Below, piece by piece: positions 1 through 5,281 of a DNA stretch of 10,832 nt. The stretch is from Chloroflexota bacterium (GTDB lineage: Bacteria; Chloroflexota; Dehalococcoidia; Lucifugimonadales; CATQGZ01), in contig JAQBTI010000055.1 of the NCBI GenBank assembly GCA_027624995.1, forward strand, positions 1 to 10,832, in the 5' to 3' direction. The stretch's first letter is position 1; each line of letters opens with the position of its first letter. Under the pieces are notes generated by a model. That model did no database searches, was not told the DNA's origin, and saw only the letters and a list, made by a program, of their open reading frames with translations. The position numbers and the translations under genes were made by a program.

Positions 1-194
1 ACCTGAAAGTGAAAACCCCGCAACGTCCATTCATGCGGGTTCTCCGAGATGTTACCCTGCACCGCTGTGCTCGCCAATCCGTGCTCGGAAAGCTCCTTCG
101 CACAGAAGGTTCGACGAAACACACCGCGCTCGTCGGAGAATAGCTCCGGCTCGATCAGGCACACTCCGCGAAGTGCCAGTTCCGTGAACTTCAT
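1..194 (-). CDS. RmlC-like dTDP-4-dehydro-6-deoxysugar 3,5-epimerase, N-terminal part (runs off the window)
   Basis: Reading the minus strand from the ATG at 194-192 gives 64 codons with no stop before the window edge. The translation begins MKFTELALRGVCLIEPELFS, continues through DERGVFRRTF, and reaches LRGFHFQ at about residues 58-64. This is the N-terminal pattern of the RmlC cupin epimerases, which epimerise C3 and/or C5 of a 4-keto-6-deoxy nucleotide sugar in the cytoplasm. The His of the RGxHxQ motif, the catalytic base in characterised RmlC proteins, is present. The ATG overlaps the TGA of the upstream C-methyltransferase (ATGA), so translation is probably coupled; I see no separate Shine-Dalgarno site. 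Next to a C-methyltransferase it is more likely to belong to a branched deoxysugar pathway than to plain rhamnose synthesis, so I give no rml symbol. The family call is strong; the substrate is inference. Confidence 0.88.
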   Translation of the reverse strand, partial: MKFTELALRGVCLIEPELFSDERGVFRRTFCAKELSEHGLASTAVQGNISENPHEWTLRGFHFQ

Positions 195-1435
195 TCGAAA
201 TCGACGACCGTTGGATCACCGGGGAGGGGCATGATCACCTGTCCCCTCCAGCCGTGCTCGGCGCGAATCTGTGCAAAGATCTCATCTCGGAAGTTCCATG
301 CTAGTAAGAGGATCACGTCAGGCTTGAGATCGAAAGCGCGGTCGGGCGGCACGATCAGAACATTGGTGCCGGGCGTGTACGCATCGTGCTTGAGCGGCGC
401 ACGATCGACAATCACATCGAGGAGCCGGCTGTCGATCCCACAATAGTTAAGCATCGTAGAGCTTCGCGCTGACGCGCCGTAGCCGATGATTCGCTTGCCT
501 TCGGCCTTCTTCGCTTCGACGAGCGATCGCAACATCTTGCGGTGCCGTTCGCAACGTTGCGCGAACTCCTGCCACGGTTCCGGACGGCCGGTGCCAAGGG
601 CGTCCTCAGCGCGCACGGCCGCCGTGAAGGCGGGCGTACGTGGTCTCTTGATCTTGGAGAAGTACACGACGAACGAGCCACCGCTAATGGGGCTCGTGGT
701 CACATCAAACGGTGTGAGGCCGACCCGGCTGAGGAGCCGCCCAATACTGTGCAGCGAGTGGAAGTACAGATGCTCATGGTAGATCGAATCGTAGTGCAGT
801 TCTTCGAGAATCACGTCGGCGCGGTGAAACTCGATGGCGCCGGTACCGTCGGCCTTGAGACAGTGCGCCATGCCAGCCACAACATCGTTGGCGTTCGCGA
901 CGTGCGGAATGACATTCCGCGCAAACACCGCATCGGCCTCACCGCTCCGCTCGACGATGCCCTTGGCGACTTCGAGACCGAAGAATTCGGGGAGTGTGCG
1001 GACTCCATCGCGCTCGGCCATCGCGGCAATGTTCTGTGCCGGATCCACTCCGAGTACGCGGTCTCCACGCTCAACGAATCGCTTGAGAAAGGTGCCGTCA
1101 TTGCTCGCGATCTCGATCACGAACAGGGGGCCGGCCCGGCACCGGGATACAAGTCGTTCGCAAAACACCCTGCTATAATCCCGCGCACCTTCGGACGTGC
1201 CGGTGACCCAGACGTAGTCCATAAAGAGAATCTCAGGCGCCACGGTCTCGGTCAGTTGAATCGTTCCGCATTCGTCGCAGCGGCAGATAATAAGCGGATA
1301 AGTGGGAAGCGTATCGGCCCGTTCGCGGCGAAGGCTGTTTGCGAGCGCTTGTCGCCCTAGATCGAGCACCGGCGTGATCTTCGCGGACTCGCAAATGCGG
1401 CACGCAACAATCGTCGACGAAGGGTCTGTAGTCAT
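191..1435 (-). CDS. Zinc-binding SAM-dependent sugar C-methyltransferase (TylCIII/NovU/TcaB9 type)
   Basis: The protein has 414 residues, the usual length of the family with an N-terminal zinc domain, a central SAM domain and a C-terminal Rossmann-like domain. The zinc site is visible as CRIC (Cys12, Cys15) and CDEC (Cys53, Cys56). The SAM motif is VIEIASNDG at about 106-114, followed by FARNVIPHV near 171-179. HYDSIYHEH at about 214-222 matches the conserved Tyr-x-Glu-His catalytic region of these enzymes. The C-terminal domain contains GYGASARSSTMLNY. Known relatives methylate a carbon of a 4-keto-6-deoxy nucleotide sugar. I chose the ATG at 1435, directly ahead of the zinc domain, over a GTG at 1558 that would add 41 residues unlike the family. 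The Shine-Dalgarno site is weak (GAG, 7 bases upstream). The gene follows the regulator after 145 bases and overlaps the RmlC-like gene by ATGA. The carbon methylated and the sugar are not determined. Confidence 0.9.
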   Translation of the reverse strand: MTTDPSSTIVACRICESAKITPVLDLGRQALANSLRRERADTLPTYPLIICRCDECGTIQLTETVAPEILFMDYVWVTGTSEGARDYSRVFCERLVSRCRAGPLFVIEIASNDGTFLKRFVERGDRVLGVDPAQNIAAMAERDGVRTLPEFFGLEVAKGIVERSGEADAVFARNVIPHVANANDVVAGMAHCLKADGTGAIEFHRADVILEELHYDSIYHEHLYFHSLHSIGRLLSRVGLTPFDVTTSPISGGSFVVYFSKIKRPRTPAFTAAVRAEDALGTGRPEPWQEFAQRCERHRKMLRSLVEAKKAEGKRIIGYGASARSSTMLNYCGIDSRLLDVIVDRAPLKHDAYTPGTNVLIVPPDRAFDLKPDVILLLAWNFRDEIFAQIRAEHGWRGQVIMPLPGDPTVVDFE

Positions 1436-1580
1436 AACCAGCTCAATTACGCGTCGCGGTGGGCGGAGTCGCCAAGGTGCCGGAAGTTGCACAAGCCGCT
1501 TGGATCTTCGGCCGCGGTAATCCGCCTCGGTGAATCCTGTCTCGCGAAGACAACTCACGAGTCAACGGTGAGAAAACGCC

Positions 1581-1916
1581 CTATTCTGCATCCGAGAGGA
1601 ACTCGCTCTCGGACTTCAACTCCTCGATCTCCTGACGTAAGGCTTCATACTCCTTCACCTTGCGGGCCAGGAATCGCCGCGTCAGGTCGGCCTTCGCGGC
1701 GACCCCTGCCGGGGTCAGAAGATACAGATAGGCGAGCCTGTTGCTGCTCTTCCGATAGTTTTTCGCCTTCACGAGCCCCTTGCAGATGAGGGCACGCAGA
1801 CAGTAGTTCACCTTCCCAACACTCACCCCCACGGTCGACGCGACCTCACGTTGCGAGAGGCGCGGGCTCACGGCGAGCAGGCGCAAGACATTGAGCGTCG
1901 TCGAGTCGGTCTCCAT
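1581..1916 (-). CDS. MarR-type, EPS-associated winged-helix transcriptional regulator
   Basis: This 111-residue protein has the signature of the small EPS-associated MarR family found at polysaccharide loci. A helix-turn-helix spans about residues 20-48 (LSQREVASTVGVSVGKVNYC, then LRALICKGLV), a wing follows near 49-68 (NRLAYLYLLTP), and a charged helical tail at about 80-106 (RFLARKVKEYEALRQEIEEL) probably forms a dimerising coiled coil. There is no ligand-binding domain. The ATG at 1916 is the longest start available; the upstream sequence lacks a clear Shine-Dalgarno site. The gene begins about 43 bases after the predicted transcription start of a promoter overlapped by a perfect palindrome, which suggests autoregulation. 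It is followed on the same strand by the C-methyltransferase and RmlC-like genes, so it probably heads an operon and controls it. Its target sites and signal are not known from the sequence. Confidence 0.9.
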   Translation of the reverse strand: METDSTTLNVLRLLAVSPRLSQREVASTVGVSVGKVNYCLRALICKGLVKAKNYRKSSNRLAYLYLLTPAGVAAKADLTRRFLARKVKEYEALRQEIEELKSESEFLSDAE

Positions 1917-1952
1917 TCGGGAGAAGCCTAGATCAAGAGGAGGTGCTCGAAC

Positions 1953-1969
1953 TGTTCACTCAGTGAACA
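1953..1969. promoter_or_regulatory. Perfect 17-bp palindrome, candidate operator of the MarR-type regulator
   Basis: The plus strand reads TGTTCACTCAGTGAACA: two perfect 8-base half-sites (TGTTCACT/AGTGAACA) around one central base. The symmetry stops at the next base on each side. The site lies 37 bases upstream of the regulator's ATG, overlaps the predicted -10 box and includes the expected transcription start. Size and symmetry suit a dimeric winged-helix protein, and binding there would block RNA polymerase. That the MarR-type protein binds it is inference. Confidence 0.7.
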
Positions 1970-1995
1970 TACCCCTTGCCGCTTACCCGTGTCAA
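1966..1995 (-). promoter_or_regulatory. Sigma70-type promoter for the regulator/C-methyltransferase operon
   Basis: On the minus strand a perfect -35 box, TTGACA (1995-1990), is followed after 18 bases by TATGTT (1971-1966), which matches TATAAT at four of six positions. Transcription should start near 1959, giving a leader of about 43 bases before the ATG at 1916. The -10 box shares TGTT with the palindrome at 1953-1969. The promoter lies in the 126-base gap after the FAD oxidoreductase gene, where I see no convincing rho-independent terminator, so read-through from the upstream genes is possible. Confidence 0.65.
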
Positions 1996-2042
1996 TCTGC
2001 ACTGCTTCTAAGGCATGCGCATCACCCGATTCCGTAGATACG

Positions 2043-3293
2043 TCAAGTCGGACTACGTACGACGTTGTTTATCATGTCATGCCACACGGTCTCCGACACA
2101 AATCCGGACGCCTCCCCTCGATCGGTGACGGTATCAAAGAACTTCCTCGGGTTTCGGTGATACACCCGCCTATAGAACTCCACCGCCAAGCTGAATCCCA
2201 GCGTGAACTTGCCGGGGACGACGGCCCAAATACCTGGCTCCGTCGGGACAATGTGGTAAAGGTAATTCCGGTCTTGATTCCTGAACGTGATTTCATTCTT
2301 CAGGCCGTTGTACCTTCCGACGACTTCAATTCCTGGAGTCCGCTTCTGGTGTTGCCCAATGACGTATTCGAGATACTTCGCCGCCGCCGCCTCACCGTCA
2401 ACGCTTATTCCCCCGATCAAGCCAACGCCGTCCGGCTTGGTCAGCAGGTTGATACAGTTCTTAGTCACGTAGTCAAGTTCAACAAACGACTCCGTACTCG
2501 GATGGAGTCCTCTTACGACTGCGATCGGAGCGATCGTGGTCTTTATTTTCACGTTCATGAACTGGGGAATGTTCCTACCTGTACAGATTGCTACCCTGTC
2601 TACCTTGATGGTCCCCTTCTCGGTGACCACGGCCTTGTGAGTATCTCGATTCTCTATTCTCAGAACGGGATTCCCCAGTGAAAGCTCCGCGTGATTGTGT
2701 AAAGCAGTAGCTACGAGATCTCGCAACAGCAGCCTGGAGTTTGTGGTGAAGTCCGAAGTCTCGACATCCAGGAATCTCTCGCGACTTGAGGTGATGTCAC
2801 GCACCCTACTGAGCGCGGCGCCTAATTGCTCGGTGACAGACACCTCGTAGAGTTTCCCCGCACGCCGTCTCAGCCAGTCGTGATCCTTAATGAGCTCGAT
2901 CAGATACATCGATCGCGACATAACCATCAGCCACGGCAGATTAGCTCTTCTCAGTCTGTACTTGAAGTGAATGTAGTTGGGGGCGAACCACCCAGGACCA
3001 TCTTCGAGTCGGAGACCCGCCTCAGTGGGGACGACATTCATACGCTCAAAGGCACCATAATACTCGAGCAGGTCATCGACGGCACCTAAGAGGAACTTCA
3101 GCGTGTGGAGGTGGTTCGGGGCGAGGGTATAGAGGCATCCGGTATGAATCCACTCATGGAACAGGCCGGTCGTATCTCCGGCCAACTTGTCGCCTTGCTC
3201 GATCAGCACCACGCTATGCCCCTCCCTCGCCAGAATCTCGGTCAAGACGATTCCGGCGATTCCGCCGCCCACGACGGCCCATTCGTACCTCAT
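2043..3293 (-). CDS. FAD-dependent oxidoreductase (DAO-like), substrate unknown
   Basis: The protein has 416 residues. It opens with a dinucleotide-binding strand, AVVGGGIAG (about residues 6-14), and an acidic residue ending the second strand (VVLIEQG, Glu32), the usual FAD contact. TGLFHEWIHTGCLY (about 42-55) resembles the segment lining the flavin in DAO-family oxidases and dehydrogenases such as L-2-hydroxyglutarate and glycerol-3-phosphate dehydrogenases. AICTGRN near the middle and IWAVVPGKFTLGFSLA near the end fit the second FAD-binding region. No signal peptide or membrane helix is evident, so it should be cytosolic or peripheral. The ATG overlaps the TGA of the upstream epimerase (ATGA), so the two are probably made together. 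The setting suggests oxidation of a sugar or sugar-linked substituent, but the sequence does not identify it. It is the last gene before the regulator's promoter. Confidence 0.82.
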   Translation of the reverse strand: MRYEWAVVGGGIAGIVLTEILAREGHSVVLIEQGDKLAGDTTGLFHEWIHTGCLYTLAPNHLHTLKFLLGAVDDLLEYYGAFERMNVVPTEAGLRLEDGPGWFAPNYIHFKYRLRRANLPWLMVMSRSMYLIELIKDHDWLRRRAGKLYEVSVTEQLGAALSRVRDITSSRERFLDVETSDFTTNSRLLLRDLVATALHNHAELSLGNPVLRIENRDTHKAVVTEKGTIKVDRVAICTGRNIPQFMNVKIKTTIAPIAVVRGLHPSTESFVELDYVTKNCINLLTKPDGVGLIGGISVDGEAAAAKYLEYVIGQHQKRTPGIEVVGRYNGLKNEITFRNQDRNYLYHIVPTEPGIWAVVPGKFTLGFSLAVEFYRRVYHRNPRKFFDTVTDRGEASGFVSETVWHDMINNVVRSPT

Positions 3294-4210
3294 CCGTTGC
3301 TTCCCCCTATTGTTTCTCCCAGCCCTCGCTCCAAACGTGTGAAGTCGTCGAGAGGAATGGAGAACATCTCACACATCTTCTCCCACGTCCCGCTCGACTT
3401 CTCCGGATCTCCGGGAGGCAGCTCCCTTGTCTCCACTGTCGGCGTCTTTCCGATGATGTCAACGACGGCGTCCAATAGCGCGCTGATGGTCGTAGCTCTG
3501 CCCGTGCAGACGTTGACTCGCTCACACACAGGTCTTGTTGCCAGGATGCTCATGGACCTCACCGCGATCCTCACGGCATCATTGACATAGACGAAGTCTC
3601 TCGTTTGATACCCACCGTTGACGGTTACTACGTCGCCACCGTTAACCCGCTTGATGAACACGGAGATCACCCCCGAGTACGGGCTGTTGGGATCTTGTCT
3701 TGGACCGTACACGTTGAAGAACCTCAGCCCTACGGACGGGACTCCGTACAGCTCCCACGCCATCGCGGCGTACTGCTCCATAGTCAACTTGTCGACCGCA
3801 TAGGGCGAGATCAGGTGCGTCGCGTCAGACGTATCGTCACCCTCCGCTAGCTCGCCGTAGACCGCAGACGACGAAGCATATACGACGGGCACGCCGAGTT
3901 CTCTCGCCCAACTAAACACCTTTAGCGTGCTCAATACATTGTTCGCGCTGCTATTAAAGAAGTCTTCCACCGACAGCGGTACCGAAGACTGAGCGGCAAG
4001 ATGGAACACGCCATCAATCCCCTCGTCCAACCTGAGCTCCGTATCCTGTACCTTCCTCGTCAGCAGCTGGCATCGTCCATCAACACGAAGATTCTCAGGC
4101 GCGCCGGCAGAAAGATCGTCGATTACGAGCACCTCATGACCAGAGTCCAACAAGTCGTCCACGAGATGGGACCCGATGAAACCAGCGCCGCCCGTAACCA
4201 AGTATTTCAT
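3290..4210 (-). CDS. NAD-dependent nucleotide-sugar epimerase/dehydratase (extended SDR, GalE/WbpP-like)
   Basis: This 306-residue protein is a typical extended short-chain dehydrogenase. GGAGFIG (residues 7-13) binds the dinucleotide, and Asp31-Asp32 at the end of strand 2 indicate NAD rather than NADP. ASSSAVYG (about 112-119) supplies the catalytic Ser, and SPYAVDK gives the Tyr137-x3-Lys141 pair. FFNVYGPRQDPNSPYSGVIS is the substrate-region motif of UDP-hexose and UDP-HexNAc 4-epimerases. The likely reaction is C4 epimerisation of a UDP-sugar in the cytoplasm, but a 4,6-dehydratase or another SDR activity cannot be excluded. The start at 4210 has GAGG four bases upstream (TTGAGGAAGT before ATG). 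The gene begins just after the stop of a decayed GT2 remnant and overlaps the FAD oxidoreductase by ATGA. Confidence 0.88.
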   Translation of the reverse strand: MKYLVTGGAGFIGSHLVDDLLDSGHEVLVIDDLSAGAPENLRVDGRCQLLTRKVQDTELRLDEGIDGVFHLAAQSSVPLSVEDFFNSSANNVLSTLKVFSWARELGVPVVYASSSAVYGELAEGDDTSDATHLISPYAVDKLTMEQYAAMAWELYGVPSVGLRFFNVYGPRQDPNSPYSGVISVFIKRVNGGDVVTVNGGYQTRDFVYVNDAVRIAVRSMSILATRPVCERVNVCTGRATTISALLDAVVDIIGKTPTVETRELPPGDPEKSSGTWEKMCEMFSIPLDDFTRLERGLGETIGGSNG

Positions 4211-4216
4211 ACTTCC

Positions 4217-4533
4217 TCAACCGAGTAGTGCAATATGGCGCGGCCTCTGAAGAAAGAGCTTAATCGCAATGCAGCTCGTAGGGGAAGAACATGGCAACAA
4301 AGATGGCGCGCCGCTATTACAACCCGTACCGGTCGGAATTGTATCCTCGCCGCGATAGTACCGCAGGCGCGAGCCGTAGGCCTGAGCCAGCCCTGGGCTC
4401 GTGTCGGTGGGGGCATCGTCCCAGAACACGATCTTCCAGTTCCGGTACCTTTGCCTGCACAGGGGTCGACTGCCTCGCGGTGTTTCTCCTCGTCCATGCG
4501 ATTCATGATCACACTAACCAGGCTGATCTTCCA
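4217..4533 (-). pseudogene. Remnant of a GT2-family glycosyltransferase N-terminus (frameshifted, truncated)
   Basis: The roughly 350 bases between the two flanking genes hold no intact gene, but two minus-strand frames together spell the start of a GT2 enzyme. From 4533 one frame reads WKISLVSVIMNRMDEEKHRE then AVD, the usual opening 'PLVSVIMN..n.ek.lreAid'. After GTC GAC (4470-4465) the similarity moves to another frame: RNWKIVFWDDAPTDTSPGLA, then YGSRLRYYRGEDTIP. This matches 'nWEIvFWDNaSTDsSpeiA..y..RLRYfRgeeTvPLG..RN'. Seventeen bases separate the Asp codon from the Tyr codon where 18 would keep the frame, so one lost base explains the shift. Recognisable similarity ends near 4316. The frame runs on without family character to a TGA at 4217-4219. 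The nucleotide-binding start of a roughly 300-residue enzyme remains; the rest is gone. Confidence 0.75.
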
Positions 4534-4545
4534 TGGGGGGTCCCG

Positions 4546-4591
4546 CTTGGGTCAAGGGGCGTTAGGTCGCCGTGCGGCTACTTGACCCAAG
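4546..4591. repeat. 11-bp perfect inverted repeat spanning the methyltransferase stop codon
   Basis: CTTGGGTCAAG (4546-4556) and CTTGACCCAAG (4581-4591) are perfect inverted copies separated by 24 bases. On the minus strand they can form a hairpin that contains the TAA of the methyltransferase in its loop. No T-run follows (the next bases are CGGGACCCCCC), so it is not a standard intrinsic terminator. It sits between the end of the methyltransferase and the GT2 remnant. It could stabilise or attenuate the transcript, or mark an old rearrangement junction. Confidence 0.55.
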
Positions 4592-5281
4592 TCGGCGTCC
4601 GCCGTCAGAAAGGTCGCGTCGAGCCTTCTTTTCCAGCAGCAGCACGACTTTCGCGGAAAGGAAGTAAGCGATGTGGGAGATGCTCAGCACTGTGAATCCG
4701 TGCGAGCCTATTTCCCGAAGTATCTCGGGGAGCGGCACTGATGATGGGGCCGGCATATGGGAGGGACGAAGGGTCTTCAATATCCGCTGCTTCACCCTCT
4801 GAGAGCGACTCTCGACGCTGTACGACATGATGACATACCTAGTAGAGAGACTTGCTACTTCTGAGAGCACCTCCCGTCTCAGCTCCTCGTGCAGTCTATG
4901 CATCAAGGCTAGAACCACTACGCAGGCGAACGATTCCCGGGCGAACGGTGTCGCCGTGATGTCCGCCTGAACGAACCCATGGAACCGATTCTCACCATAC
5001 TCGCTCCGCGCGAGATCCATCATTTCGATGGAGATGTCCGAGCCGATCACACGGGCTGGATTATTCATGAGGATCCTACCGATAAGCCCGGTGCCACACG
5101 GTATGTCCAAGACGCGGTCTGATGCAGTCAGATCACACCGATCCAAGATCCTCTCGATCAGCGCCCGCTGTCGCCACATCGTGAATCGGGCCCACTTCGT
5201 ACCCTTTGTGTATTGCTCCAAGTACGCCTTCGCCTTCTCCTTATTCCGGTAGGCGTTCTTAGTGTGCCGTTCGTACTCCAC
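4562..5281 (-). CDS. Class I SAM-dependent methyltransferase
   Basis: From the GTG at 5281 the product has 239 residues. Motif I is VLDIPCGTGLIG (about 57-68), the acidic post-I residue is in IGSDIS (79-84), QADITATPF follows near 105-113, and VVLALMHRL (122-130) is the motif IV region. This is the Methyltransf_11/25 type of Rossmann fold that methylates small molecules. Its acceptor is unknown; in this locus a sugar or a sugar substituent is most likely. The start is set by GGGAGG six bases upstream of GTG; an in-frame ATG at 5341 would add 20 residues and enlarge the overlap with the kinase-like gene from 23 to 83 bases. The last 15 or so residues (from SDGGRR) are Arg/Ser-rich and do not look like a conserved end; they run into the inverted repeat, so the original C-terminus may have been replaced. 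Confidence 0.85.
   Translation of the reverse strand: MEYERHTKNAYRNKEKAKAYLEQYTKGTKWARFTMWRQRALIERILDRCDLTASDRVLDIPCGTGLIGRILMNNPARVIGSDISIEMMDLARSEYGENRFHGFVQADITATPFARESFACVVVLALMHRLHEELRREVLSEVASLSTRYVIMSYSVESRSQRVKQRILKTLRPSHMPAPSSVPLPEILREIGSHGFTVLSISHIAYFLSAKVVLLLEKKARRDLSDGGRRLGSSSRTAT

Noticed and set aside
542..1360. A 272-codon open frame on the plus strand
   Set aside because: It is fully antisense to the C-methyltransferase, whose minus-strand frame carries clear zinc, SAM and catalytic motifs. The plus-strand translation shows no recognisable domain.
1538..1552. Short hairpin TGTCT-CGCGA-AGACA between the regulator and the C-methyltransferase
   Set aside because: The stem is only five base pairs, with no T-run and no link to a promoter or start. 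It is too weak to call a terminator or regulatory site.
1436..1558. Longer C-methyltransferase starting at the GTG at 1558
   Set aside because: The extra 41 residues are Arg-rich and unlike the family, which begins close to the CxxC zinc motif. The ATG at 1435 fits better.
2553..2562. Palindrome GTTCATGAAC, partly like the operator half-site
   Set aside because: It lies inside the FAD oxidoreductase coding sequence, is short and differs in spacing from the 17-bp palindrome. It is probably chance.
1989..2681. A 230-codon open frame on the plus strand
   Set aside because: It is antisense to the FAD oxidoreductase and the regulator's upstream region; no motif is seen and the minus-strand gene is well supported.
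4207..4512. An apparent 101-residue minus-strand gene in the gap upstream of the epimerase
   Set aside because: Its first residues (MIMNRMDEEKH) are the GT2 remnant and the rest is out-of-frame, low-quality sequence. The GT2 similarity continues in a different frame, so it is part of a pseudogene and not a gene.
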